Source of the DNA: Paraphoma chrysanthemicola
Lineage: Eukaryota; Ascomycota; Dothideomycetes; Pleosporales; Phaeosphaeriaceae
NCBI GenBank assembly: GCA_020744225.1
Contig: JAGMWG010000005.1
Coordinates: 868,001 to 932,000 of the forward strand
Reading direction: 5' to 3'
Length of the DNA stretch: 64,000 nt
Part shown: in pieces, positions 11,203 through 22,419 of the stretch
Layout of the letters: each line of letters opens with the position of its first letter
Numbering within the stretch: the stretch's first letter is position 1
Program-made: the position numbers and the translations under genes
The notes under the pieces: generated by a model
Told to the model about the DNA's origin: nothing
Databases searched by the model: none
The model's input: only the letters and a program-made list of their open reading frames with translations

Positions 11203-11961
11203 GATACCAAGTCAAGCCCTATTTGTTTCACGAAGTGGCATTCATGCGGACCATCATGTTTCCTCAATGCAAGCGCTTGTCACCGTTACTGTTGTTGTTC
11301 AGCTGAGCATGGAGCCAAACCCGGCAAAGCGGGTGGCTGTGTTCAAACCCACTACTCCACCCTTTCAACGTTTGCCAGCCCAACTCCCCACTCTGTTGCC
11401 TGCATCTGCGTGCTTAACAGCCAATCCTTATCATGCAATATTGTCAAAGTCGCAGTAAGGGCGACCTGCAGCCCTTCAGCCGCACGCGCGACACTGACCG
11501 CCTTACCCGCTGACCGCCCTTCGCTGTCCCCGCGGGCTGCGCCACGAAGGATGTAACTCACTCTATCCAAGTGTGGCTTGCTGCCTGAAGTTTGATGACG
11601 CCCATTGACCAAATTCAAGCATTAGCCGGGGCGGCTCGTGCCTTCTTGCCGCATCTGACATAGATGGGAAGGCGGAACTGCAGGAATGGGCTCGTGCTGC
11701 CTGTGGGGTCCAGCTGAGTGTAGATGCATAAGAATCAACACCACCCCGGGTTCGTCAGTCAGCCAGCTCGCTCCATAAACTCTCGGATAGTGCCTCAGCG
11801 ATAGTTCTTAGAGTCATAGCATCAGATACTACAGGCGACGCGTGTCCATAACCTCTTTTGGCCCATACGACCACAGCTCTGCACACGAACGCTACGCCGG
11901 AAGCATATCACAACGTTATCACCGACTCAGCAGGTTACCTGAGACTATCGAAACAATCATA
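11203..11961. other. Intergenic spacer before AAA ATPase
   Basis: No gene seen. The frame upstream of the AAA ATPase stays open to about 11842 but has no ATG there. A tRNA B-box-like GTTCAAACC at 11341 lacks a matching A-box or cloverleaf. Confidence 0.5.
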
Positions 11962-13920
11962 ATGGCGCCCCATGCGGATCATGATGCTGCGGAGCCCGAG
12001 GCGAAGATAACCAATGGCGAGAAAGCGCAATCCAACGGCCACCCCAAGGCCAAAGGTGGAAAGGGCAAAGGCAAAGGCAAAAGCGACACCCAACACAAAG
12101 AGAGGATACAGCGACTCGATCAACTGTACAGCAAGAAGAAGCGACAAACGTACTTCGTTCCGACTCCAAAGTCAAATGTTGAGCCCGAGAAGCCCGGTCA
12201 ACAATCGCATGTGGTCCTCAAAGTCCGACGAATCATATGCGATAAGGGCTACCCGTCCGGAACTGAGATTGACATCAAATCTGAACATCTAAAAAACGCT
12301 CTTACCGACATATTCGAGGGTATTGAAGGCTTGCAGTTGAACGAGTCGCCACCCATTATCAGCCCGGAGCTTCTGTTCCACGCTCGACAAGGACTGACGG
12401 ACCGAGTCAAGGCGGAAGAGGCCAAGCCATCACCTAACAAGGTTGTAGTAGATGAGCTGGGAGTCGCTCTTCAGTACATCTCCGAAGATTACGCTTCCAC
12501 CCAAGCATCGCTAACATCTCTGTCGGAGCACGATGAGATTACATTCGACCTTCTCTGGGCTCTTTTCCCGCCCAATAGCATAGTCTATACCAAGAGCAAC
12601 CTCATGAGAGAGCCACAAATACTCAAGCTTCAAAAAGGAGAGTTTGGACAGCTTCCAAGTGGTGCGAGATACTACGCACTAAACCTGCAATATCTCTCGC
12701 ACGATGGCGAGAAGTTGGGATGGGCACCGAAGACCATCCAGATCGGCCAATTCGACGGTGCTAAAAAAGTGTATAATCTTCTTGTGGTTCCGCTCGACCA
12801 CCTTCCGGAGAAAGAGAAAGTATGTGCTGAGCTCACACAGCGTGGCAAGCGGTACTTGGAGCTCCTGAATGCCCCACGCGGAACGTATCAAGAGTATGTC
12901 GGCGCCGCGATTGCTGAGAATCGAGACGTGGTCGTACAAGACGAGTACAAGAAGGTTATTTTCCACGTGTCTGGTCGCATCATGCTCGACTCCAAGATCT
13001 TCCTCCAGCAAAACGAATACACCGACCTGCTGAAGCCGGGAGTCGAGAATGAAGTTGACGCTTCAAGCCTTTCAGACACGAATTTGATGTTTTGCAACTA
13101 TTGCATAGGCGGCTTCGGCTTTCGCCAGAAGAAATGGTGTCTGTTCAGTATCAGTCGCCTTGAACCTGTCGTCTGGAACTCCAACGCCTTCTCCAAGCTT
13201 GTCATGGACACAAGAAAGCGCAACCTCATTCACTCACTGGTCAAGTCTCATCGCAACGGCGCCGAGACATTCGACGATGTTGTTAGCGGTAAAGGCAAAG
13301 GTCTCGTTGGGCTGCTGAGCGGCAATCCTGGAGTTGGGAAGACTTTGACTGCTGAGGTCATCGCCGAGGTAACAAAGCGTCCACTGTACATGCTGTCTGC
13401 TGGCGAGCTGGGTACACAAGTCTATGACGTGGAGAAGAAGCTGGATATGGTTCTCGAGGTCACCAAGCAATGGGGCTGCGTTCTACTCATCGACGAGGCC
13501 GACGTATTCTTACAAGAGCGCGATGGGCTTGACCTAGAACGAAACGCTATGGTCAGCGTCTTCCTTCGCCGACTTGAGTACTTCCAAGGAGTCCTCATCA
13601 TGACCACAAACCGGAAGCGCACAATCGACGCCGCATTCGACAGCCGCATTCACTTCAAGCTGCACTACGCAGACCTCTCGTCGGAGTCGCGTTTGACTAT
13701 CTGGAAGAACTGTCTCGCAAACATTCCCGCAGAGCTTCCACGAGCTGAGCTCAAAGAGGACGAATGGAAGCAGCTGGCAATCTTGAAGCTGAACGGTCGG
13801 CAAATCAAAAACGCAGTAGCGTGTGCTGTGTCGATCGCCGTTGAAGAGAAGACGCCATTGACTCTTGAAAGCATCCAGGTCATTCTCGATATGGTAGTTG
13901 ATGAGGAGGATCTGGAGTAA
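11962..13920 (+). CDS. AAA+ family ATPase
   Basis: A single exon of 652 aa. The first ATG in frame is 11962 (ATAATGG); the open frame reaches further upstream only through non-ATG codons. The N-terminal 60 residues are low complexity with a GKGKGKGK run. A long middle region (about 80-420) resembles the N-terminal domain found in many filamentous-fungal AAA proteins of unknown role. The ATPase core has Walker A GNPGVGKT near residue 454, Walker B LLIDEADVF near 508, and a sensor/arginine-finger region TTNRKRTIDAAFDSRIHF near 550. In the family such proteins remodel other proteins or complexes using ATP. No signal peptide or membrane segment is seen, so it is probably cytosolic. The substrate is unknown. 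Confidence 0.88.
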   Translation: MAPHADHDAAEPEAKITNGEKAQSNGHPKAKGGKGKGKGKSDTQHKERIQRLDQLYSKKKRQTYFVPTPKSNVEPEKPGQQSHVVLKVRRIICDKGYPSGTEIDIKSEHLKNALTDIFEGIEGLQLNESPPIISPELLFHARQGLTDRVKAEEAKPSPNKVVVDELGVALQYISEDYASTQASLTSLSEHDEITFDLLWALFPPNSIVYTKSNLMREPQILKLQKGEFGQLPSGARYYALNLQYLSHDGEKLGWAPKTIQIGQFDGAKKVYNLLVVPLDHLPEKEKVCAELTQRGKRYLELLNAPRGTYQEYVGAAIAENRDVVVQDEYKKVIFHVSGRIMLDSKIFLQQNEYTDLLKPGVENEVDASSLSDTNLMFCNYCIGGFGFRQKKWCLFSISRLEPVVWNSNAFSKLVMDTRKRNLIHSLVKSHRNGAETFDDVVSGKGKGLVGLLSGNPGVGKTLTAEVIAEVTKRPLYMLSAGELGTQVYDVEKKLDMVLEVTKQWGCVLLIDEADVFLQERDGLDLERNAMVSVFLRRLEYFQGVLIMTTNRKRTIDAAFDSRIHFKLHYADLSSESRLTIWKNCLANIPAELPRAELKEDEWKQLAILKLNGRQIKNAVACAVSIAVEEKTPLTLESIQVILDMVVDEEDLE

Positions 13921-14291
13921 ACTTGGGTGTTATGGTACCAGAGCGGGATCCGTGAGGTCCGCAGAAAAGTTCTGAAGCGCCTAGAGTGAGCGCTTGTGAA
14001 ATAGCCTTAATGCTTCTACAATCCTTCGTCAGTCAGAGAGCCACTGAGGAGCGTTCTTCTACAGTCGGCTCTCGCACTCTCGCTTACCAATCGGGCCGAC
14101 GGAGAAGTATCACGCCGTTCCCAAACGGGAACATCAGCCAAGACTATTCTAGGACACTGTACACTTGAAGAAAAGTCGTGAGAGATTAGGAATAGTACAA
14201 ATATACCCGTTGTTACTCATTGCGAATTCTTGACATTGCCGTTCTCAACTTACTTGTGTTCTTCCGCCACCGGCCATCCAATACTCAAATC
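13921..14291. other. Spacer between AAA ATPase and MAPEG gene
   Basis: No gene or clear motif seen in 371 bp between two genes in the same direction. Confidence 0.5.
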
Positions 14292-14893
14292 ATGACACAG
14301 AACTATTCCCTCTACACCATCCCAATATACTGGGCAATCGCCTTGTATCCACACATGTACGCCGTTTGTCTCCCTCCCCTTCCTATTGTCGACAACCGGC
14401 TTTAACCCACCCAATAGGTTTCCCTCATTCGTACTTCCATCAGCTACGACACCTGGAACATGCACAACCCACGTGGTCAAGCCACCGCTCCTTCGTATCA
14501 AAAGCTTCTCTCAGCAGCTACATTCGCGCGCTTCGAGCGCGCTGAGGCCGCGCACGCGAATGGGATGGAAAATGCGAGCTTTTTCGTGGGCGCGGTATTG
14601 GCGGGTTGTATGGGGGGCGTGGATGCATGTACGTGACCAGTTCCCAAGTACTAAGATACGTGGTCTAGATTTGGGTTGGTAGTTGCAGCTGATTGTATGG
14701 TTGACGTGTTATAGGGACGATGAATGCTGCGTCGGGAATGTATCTGGCGCTGAAAATTGTGTACACGGCGTTATATCTGAATACGACGACACAGAAGATG
14801 GCGTATTTTCGATCGCTGACGTGGCTGACGGGCGTGATTCTGTTGATGGGGGTGTATGTTAAGGCTGGGAATGCGTTGTTGAGCAAGGTTTGA
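14292..14893 (+). CDS. MAPEG-family membrane protein (microsomal GST-like)
   Basis: Exons 14292-14363, 14418-14628 and 14715-14893 give 153 aa, the normal size for MAPEG proteins. Introns run GTTTGT to CAATAG (branch TTTAAC) and GTACGT to TTATAG, with exact phase at both joins. The signature helix is RFERAEAAHANGMENASFF, close to the RAxxAHxNxxE motif that binds glutathione in this superfamily. Four membrane helices can be placed: residues 5-25, the FFVGAVLAG stretch, YLALKIVYTALYL, and SLTWLTGVILLMGVYV. MAPEG enzymes are trimeric ER proteins that conjugate or reduce lipid and xenobiotic electrophiles with glutathione. The substrate of this fungal branch is not known. Splicing is well supported because each exon alone is incomplete. 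Confidence 0.88.
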
Positions 14894-15077
14894 GCCGTTT
14901 CTATCGATATTCAAGTGATTTGGGTCATGTTTCCATGAATCGGATTGAAGAGTACGGTTCGTGTCATATTAGACATTGATATACGCTTTCAAATACAGAC
15001 ATGTACTTTCTGTACATAACGCAGCGCGGCGACTAACAGAATGAAACGTCAAGTATGAACAAGACACATTAATGAGC

Positions 15078-17910
15078 CTACACCAAGCTCGCCTGGTTTC
15101 CAACGCACGTCCTAGTTGCAGTTCCACATCTCAATCGCAAATTATCCGAGCTGTCTCCAATCCAAACACCATAATCCCCACCTAGATTCGGGATGATCCA
15201 GTTCTGCGATACAACATCCCACACGCTTAGATCCTTGCGCGTGAGTCTCAGCCTAAGCGTCTGGCTCGCGCCTGGTGCCAGGTTGCTCGTCTTCTCAAAG
15301 TCGCGGAGCTGGAGAATCGGTGTGTCGAAGCTTGAGGTAGGGAACTGGACGTATAGTTGTGCAACTGCTTTACCCGCACGACTTCCGGTGTTGGTGACAG
15401 TAACAGACACATCGTATGCGACGTCGAATAGTGCGGGGTTTCCACCCTGTGCACCGCCTGCTGCTGGGCCAGGTTTCTGCTCGTTGGAGTAGCCGACAGG
15501 GTATGGGTATTTGGTGGTCGAGTTCGCGGCCCTGGCGGCAGTGTCTGCGTCGCCCTTCTCGAGCCACGAGTAGAGGTAGCGCCAGATGCGGCTAAAGTTC
15601 TCTGGCCAATATGCCTCAGAAGCTGGAGGAATCGCTGTCGAGTAAGCGGGTGTTGCGCCTTTGGCTGGTCGTGTGGGTGGAGTGCTTGTGAGCGGAGTCA
15701 CTGCTGTGATCACGGCGCTCGAGAAAGAGAAGGTAGTGTAGCTGAGACCGTGACCGAAAGCATAGCGAGGCGTGATGTTCGCTTTGTGGAAGTGTCTGTA
15801 GTCGATGTACAACCCTTCGGAAAATGTGTCTTGTGGTTGGCCAATCTGGTAGCCGACCAGGCTGACTGAATCAGAGTAGTCGTCTTCAGACTTTGGCACA
15901 GTGTATGGAAGGTGTCCTGAAGGAGAAACATCGCCGTAGAGGACTTCCATGAGAGACGCACCCGCCTCTTGACCAGGAAGGTGGGCAAACAAGATTGCTT
16001 TGACAGAAGGCAGATCGTGCCACTCGTCGAGAAGGACTGGGCCAACGGTATGCACCACCACGATAACATTCGCGTATCTGCCAGCGACGTCCCGGATCAG
16101 TCTATCGCCGTTATGCCACAAGTTGAGGTTGGAAGAAGTCCGGTCTCCTGGGTTGTTCTCCACGGTGATGTAGTTCTCTCCGGAGTCGGCCGTCACAAAC
16201 ACCACAGCAGTGTCGTTCGGAGATGGATTAGAATTAGAATGGAACGAGTCTGTGTTGAAGAACTGGTAGCTGGCACCGCGAGCCTTGAAACCATCGATTG
16301 GGGAGTCCATGTACGGGTACCGGGCAGATCCAGAGCCCCAGCCCATGCCGAGCGTGCCCTTATTACAACCTTGGTCTGCGCAAGAATTGATACCATCCGG
16401 GTTCTTCTCTGCGTCTGTACCGAAGATCTTCAAGGTGGAGTTGCGAGGCAGAGGGAGTGCGTTACCCATGTTCTTCAGCAGAGTGATGGCGTCTCTGGCA
16501 ACCTCACGGGCCACCTCTGCGTGATTGGCTTGCACATTTACAAACTCGTTGACGATCCCTCTCGGTGATATAAGAGCTCCTGGGTACAGGGGACCTTCGG
16601 CATCCTGGGTGTTGGTATCGAAGTTCGGTCGAGGATAGTTCTGATCTTGGCCCATCTGGAAGTAGGCCGCAAGTATGCGGGTCACCGAATCATCTAGGCG
16701 ATCCACGGGGATAGAGCCGTTGAGAATGGCCCGACTGTACTCGTACATCCAGTATGAGCTGCCCAGCAAAACTGGGATAGTGTGAATGTCTCCTGGCATC
16801 GACATGTCAAGTCCAGCTAATGCAGAAGCAACGCCAGAAATCTGCGCGAGCCAGTCCGACATGACGAAACCTTGGAACCCGAGCTCGTCCTTTAGAATTC
16901 CATTCATCAAGTAGCTGTTTTGAGAGCAGGCTGAGCCATTGACCTATCGACGTTAGCCCTGGCCAAGTAACGTTTCTGTGATTCTTACCGCGTTATACCC
17001 GATCATGACTGAGCCCACACCAGATCGTACGCCCTCGGCGAAGGGCCACAGGTACAGCTCGTGCAAGGTCCTGTCATCCAGATTCGAAGAGATGCCTGGT
17101 TTGACAACACTGTACATGCGGTACATCTCCTGTTCGTTGGCGATCAGATGCTTGATGGTTGCAATGACTCCAACACTTTGAATGCCTTCGATCGATAATG
17201 CTCCTCCAAAGGCCTGAAGGACAGGATCCGACCCAAAGCCTTCCCAGTCTAAATTTCGTTAGTCTGAGCCACATTACATACTTTCGAGGTGCTTACTTCT
17301 GCCACCTCGAGGCTTCCCTAGAGATTGGTTGTAAGCTTGTGTATCAAGAGACAGCATCGCATCAGGCTTGACTTACTGCCAAGGGCCCCGACGCTTGGGC
17401 CAAGATGGATGTTTACGCCTTTACCGCGGAATTCTTCGCCAATGGCGACGCCACGACGGCGCATGAGGTCCTTGTCGAATGTGGCGCCCACAGTGATACC
17501 TGCAGGGAACGCAGTATTGTGATCTGTGTTACGAACACCTAATGGGCCGTCCTGCAAGCAAAGTTGTGGGATACCAACTCTTTCAGCACTGCCCGTATTT
17601 CCGACGCAACGTCCCATGAAGATGCCACTTCCCGCCGTGAGGTTCGTCTTCTCAGCAAGGGTCATGTTAGAAACCAAAAGGGAGGCCTTTCTGAAGCTCT
17701 CGCTCCAGTCAGATACCCATCCTCCATGTGGCGCTTGGAATAAATTAACAACAACGAATTCGGCGACGAAAGTGCTCAAGAGATGTCTTAAGGGAAGCTC
17801 TTACAAGGGTAGTATGGCGGAGCAACATAGCCAGCGGGTACTGCATCGCGCCGTTCGATAGCTGCACCAGCTACATAAGAAGAGAGAGTCAAAACAATGA
17901 ATGAAAGCAT
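15078..17910 (-). CDS. Secreted GH3 beta-glucosidase
   Basis: Five minus-strand exons: 17910-17805, 17733-17377, 17317-17297, 17248-16989 and 16943-15078, giving 869 aa, typical of fungal Bgl1-type enzymes. A signal peptide opens the protein (MLSFIVLTLSSYVAGA), then VAPPYYPSPHGGWVSDW. The GH3 N-domain has GRKPRGGRNWEGFGSDP and IATIKHLIANEQE. The catalytic Asp is in GFVMSDW near residue 277. The C-domain and a fibronectin-III-like end follow, with many NxS/T glycosylation sites. It hydrolyses beta-1,4-linked glucose from cellobiose and short oligosaccharides outside the cell. The 21-nt third exon and the 45-nt and 48-nt introns are very small, and all phases close. It is head to head with an FAD oxidase gene. 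Confidence 0.95.
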
Positions 17911-19330
17911 AATGAAGGAGTGGATGTTGATGAAAGAGTGACGATGAATTCGGCAGGCAATTGAAGTCTGCCTGTGTGGCTAGAGTAGGCTCGCCCTTCC
18001 AACATATACTTGCTTTCATGTTATGCCTTCCAACCCCGCATTACCTATACCATGGCAAGGCTGAGGGCACGATATCGATTTCGTACCAGATGCAGTCACG
18101 CTAGGTTGACTCGTTGTATAACGATAGACAGTCGCGCATGGCGATTACTGTATGTAGCAATGCGACCGAGCAAGAAAAGGTAGAGCGCGACGGACCAATC
18201 CATGAAAAGGGGAGGTCAAGCCTAATATCTGGGGTCATGAGATAATGCCGGGTAATCTAAATTCCAAAAGGGCATGGCAGTGGATCTGCTTTGCACCGTG
18301 CCGCGCTGAGTTCTATCACTTAAATGGCGTCTTCGACCGTTGAATGATCTATGTCTGCGTTCAACAGCCTGTCCCGCTGCAAGGCTACGCGAAGAGTTAT
18401 AATACGGTCAGAGTCTCATGAGGAACTAGTCTCCGACTGTAGATTGAGATGCCAGCTGACCTCGATCCCTGCCATAGCGATCGGGCCTGCCAAGCTAGCA
18501 ACGCTGTCAACGAGCGATATGGGAATCTGCTCCGAATGCGACAGGCATCATGGTCCACGGATGTTTTGTAAAGGGCAAAACGCAGCCGGGCATTTCGTTC
18601 TACCAACCTTTGTTGCTGCGCATCACTTTCCGCAATCTCCATCGGCAGCTGCGCTTCCAAGCTCTTCATGCGATCGTGTTGTCGGGTGTTTGGGCTTCGA
18701 GAGGTGGGAGCGCAATGCCAGCCCATAAGACAGGCAGGGAGAGGACGGCAACCTCGGCTACACTAGCGTTCTTTCCCTAAGCTGGTTCTCCTTTTCGCAT
18801 CCGCTCGTAAACTTGCGTGCCCCTTCTCTATTCTTCCCCACCCACACTTTGACACTGCAGTACGATGATCTCATGTACTACCATCGGCATTATGCCGGCG
18901 CATGGCGTTTCAAGGATGGAGTATCGAAATCGGGGTCTGCAGAAACACTAATCCTCGATTCTGGATCAATTCACACGCGAACGACTCAGATCACATCGCA
19001 AACCTACTAAAATGCGTGTTCGCGCCCAGCGACCGGGGACAGTGTTATATAGCCGTACTCACCTCGTATTGTCGCAGCTCAATCGATGGTTCTGAGAGAC
19101 TGAAGGATGCATCGCGAGAGTTGCGCCGAGTAAAGCATCAGTGCACAACTAAAAACAACGCTCGGTTGCGGCAATTCAAAGCATGTTGCATAAGCCGGAA
19201 CCCTCGGTGGTCGCCAAAATGGAAAAAAGAATATGTGGATCTGCTCAGATCGTGGGGTGGAAGAGAATAAGAGATATCATAATCCTCAGCTTCTGATCAA
19301 TACGCTCGTTTACTCGAGGCCGATTCCAAT
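17911..19330. other. Divergent spacer, beta-glucosidase / FAD oxidase
   Basis: I find no gene with convincing coding signal in 1.4 kb. It separates two secreted-enzyme genes transcribed away from each other, so both promoters must lie here. A CTGGGG element at 18231-18236 fits the CreA consensus (SYGGRG), a weak match on its own. Confidence 0.5.
18885..18897. promoter_or_regulatory. Perfect 13-bp palindrome CGGCAT-T-ATGCCG
   Basis: Inverted CGG triplets are typical of Zn2Cys6 dimer sites. It lies 434 nt upstream of the FAD oxidase start and about 975 nt upstream of the beta-glucosidase start. Binding is inferred only. Confidence 0.4.
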
Positions 19331-20930
19331 ATGCAGTTTTCACGGTTCGCTTCTCTTGCCTCAGTCGTTGCTTCATCTTTATTCAAATCTGTTGCTGCGG
19401 ACACCTGCTCACAAGTCCGAGCCCTCGATTCCACCGAGGTCAAGGGTTCACTGGCTCTGGAATACCAGACCGAACAGCAAAACTATTGGAGCACAGGATG
19501 CTCTGCGCTGAAGCCATCATGCATATTCTTTCCGAAGACGTCTGACGAAGTCGCAACTATCGTCCAAGTTTTGAACGACAACAATGAGACTTTTGCGGTC
19601 AAATCAGGTGGTAGGCTTTCCCGTGCCTTGCTCTTGCAAATCGCGTCGACTAATGCTGTGCCCTTGTTCTAGGTCACAATCCCAACGAAGGGTTCTCGAG
19701 CATACAAGGTGGACCCCTGATTTCCACGAAGAACCTGAACGAAGTCACCTTCGATGCGGCATCGATGACTGTGAAAGTAGGGCCCGGGAACGATTGGCAG
19801 GATGTGCATAAAGCCCTCGAGGGCACTGGGGTCACAGTTGTAGGCGGCCGTATCGGTGATGTCGGAGTAGGCGGCTACGTGGTTGGCGGCGGCCTTAGCT
19901 TCCTTTCGACACAGTACGGGTGGGCTGCAAACAACATCGTCGCCTTTGAGGTTGTATTGGCAAACGCGACTGTCGTCACAGCATCAAACACTAGCCATGC
20001 GGACCTGTACCAAGCTCTTAAAGGAGGGGGGAACAATTACGGCATAGTTACGGCATATCATATGGTGGCACATCCTATGGGACAGGTAAATTGGCACGAG
20101 TGAGCTCAATGTGTCTTTGTCTAACATTACATCAGATCTGGGGAGGCAACCTGATCTTTTCAGTAGACAAGACCGACGCACTACTGGCCGCGCTGCGCAA
20201 CTTCACGGAGAACTACCCTGATGAAAAGGCGGCCATCATACAAACAGCCGAATTGACCGCATTGGGTGCAGTGGACATTTGGGTATTGTTCTTGTTCTAC
20301 GATGGGCCGACGCCTCCCCCTGGTGTATTCGACATCTTCACGAACATCGGCCCTCTCGTGAACAATTGCCAAAGCCGGAGCTACTATGACTTACTTACTT
20401 ACAACAACTTCGGTGTTCTCAAAGGGAGTGTCTACATCATCACGACTGAGACAATGCCACTTCCCAGTGCTCAGAACAGCGCTGAAGTCCTCGGTGCCAT
20501 TCACGACAACTGGAGAAAGACAATACAAAGTGTCTTTGGCGTGGCAGGCATAGTAGGTTCCATCGCGTATCAGCCCATTCCAAGAGGTCTGGCGCGCAAG
20601 GCTCGAGAAAGAGGTGGAGACTTGATCGATCTAGACGACGACGTTGATCGCATCATCATTGAGTTCAACATTTCGTACTTCCTTGAACTTGACGACGAAA
20701 AGATCGATGAGGCTACACAGCGCCTTTACGGTGGCAGTCGCGACATTATCACCCAGTTTCAGCAAAGTGGCAAGCTGCCAGATGCATATCTGCCGCTCTT
20801 CATGAATGATTGCTATTTCAGGCAGGACTACTTTGGCCGACTGCGCACGACTGACTTTGCACGCAGCGTGAGAGACAGATATGATCCGGAGAACTTCTTC
20901 CGCGACCAAACGAAGGGATGGAAAATGTAG
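19331..20930 (+). CDS. Secreted FAD-linked oxidase, berberine-bridge type (AA7-like)
   Basis: Exons 19331-19610, 19673-20085 and 20136-20930 give 495 aa. A signal peptide is present (MQFSRFASLASVVASSLFKSVAA). The FAD PCMH domain carries KSGGHNPNEGFSSIQGG, whose His is the usual covalent FAD attachment point. The matching loop GGRIGDVGVGGYVVGGG lacks the Cys found in bicovalent members, so FAD is predicted to be held by His only. GGGNNYGIVTAY and the C-terminal BBE segment (RDRYDPENFFR) complete the family pattern. Secreted members oxidise sugars or oligosaccharides at the reducing end, or small secondary metabolites, making H2O2. Placement next to a secreted beta-glucosidase favours a carbohydrate substrate, but that is inference. 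Confidence 0.9.
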
Positions 20931-22419
20931 ACACTATCGCTATCGCTGTCCCATGGTCGTGCATACTGACTATCGATTCTGACATTCGGATGCCGAGGCG
21001 GGGGCTGCGGACGGGGCTGTGTGGGGGACGGCACGACACAACGGCTCGCTGCATATACACACGAACGGTTGTCCTGTGTAACGCGGCCCGCTTGAATACA
21101 GAAATCTTTTGCGCTCCGTACTACCAGATTATAGTCTCTAGTAATCTCAACCCGGCTATGCTTGCAGAAATAGAACCGAACACAATTTGGCCAACTTCAA
21201 TACTCGCTGCTGTAGACATCTCCCTGTCGGCGCCGACTGTATCGGCAGTGCGCGCAGTGAGGCAGCCTCAGGAGCAACCGTTGCTGCGACTGTGAGGCAC
21301 AGGAACTTGCAAGAGAGCCTGGAGACACCAGTTCACGGGCGCTTCTGGGAGAGCCTTGAGGACAGCACGTGCAATAGGCGGATCTCGGTATCTGCCGCTA
21401 TCCGCAGCCAACCTGGACGCTCGCTCTGAAACACCAACACTGAGCAGCCCGCGCTTAACATCAGCGTCTCGCGGGCCAGCAACTACTGGCCAAACGTTGA
21501 CGTTGCGGCCCGTCGCGAATGTTTTGACAATGCTCTCCAGACTCGGTCGCGCATTGACCGACACGGGCAAGCACTTTGCTGACCGCGTGCGATGCAGCAG
21601 GTCCGCTCCGTACCTCACTGCAGGTTCTCGCAGTGCTCAGCCCTACAAAGTATTGATGACTACAGCATCTCACGAACATCTGCGAGGCGTCTCTCCCCTT
21701 GTGTCGCTGGCCAAGGTCTTAATTTGGGCCCATTGCCTCGCCCAATCAGCGCAGAGGGTTGCGCGCTTAGCCGCCGTTCCCCTCCACCACCCTTCGAGGC
21801 TCTGTGGGCTGCACCTGTATTCTTAGACACAGCCGCACCAGGGTGCACATGCAATCTTCTCAAACAGGCGCTTCCGGTTACAGAGAGGCTCCCTTGATCT
21901 GGGGACGAACCGCTCGCTGTCCCTGGTCTGACCACTCAAACGGCCAAAATTGGCCTGAGCTCGCCCTTTCTGAAGGCGCTTGAGACGGAGGCCGAGTGGA
22001 CAGCCTCGTCTCCGCCTAGTTGCACATACCCGTTAGGGATGGGGGAAGATCGATCCGGCGATTACAGAAACATATCCTGGTTTCAAACAATTCTCCGAGT
22101 GGCCCAGAGGCCTTTGTTTTGAAAGAGGCTCAAGCGGCGGCGCTCTCTATAAAGCTCCTGGCCACGGCCACGGTCACTCTGCAGATAAACCCCCGCCTTC
22201 AGGTACGAACATCTGTTCCTTCGTTTTCTTCTTGTGAGAATATCTCCTACCTTTCGTTTCCTTGCCCAACACTCTCGTTCTCCCTCACCAACTCTACCTT
22301 AATCATAATTCGCTTCAGTCGCTTTCACTAGTCTGTTCTTCCTAGGTCACAGCACTTCTCCAGGGCGCAACATCTCCTCATTCGCGTCTCCTTCTCTCAG
22401 TCAATCTCTTCTCTTCCCT
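20931..22419. other. Intergenic region with candidate TATA box
   Basis: No gene seen in the first 1.2 kb. TATAAAG near 22148-22154 lies 270 nt before the next start codon and is followed by a long pyrimidine-rich stretch (about 22210-22415), as expected for a fungal promoter and 5' leader. Confidence 0.5.

Noticed and set aside
11335..11352. tRNA B-box-like GTTCAAACC
   Set aside because: No A-box at the right distance and no cloverleaf could be drawn.
11842..11961. Longer N-terminus for the AAA ATPase, and similar extensions at 30600, 32443 and 36105
   Set aside because: These frames open with GTG or TTG, not ATG, so nuclear translation is expected to begin at the first ATG downstream.
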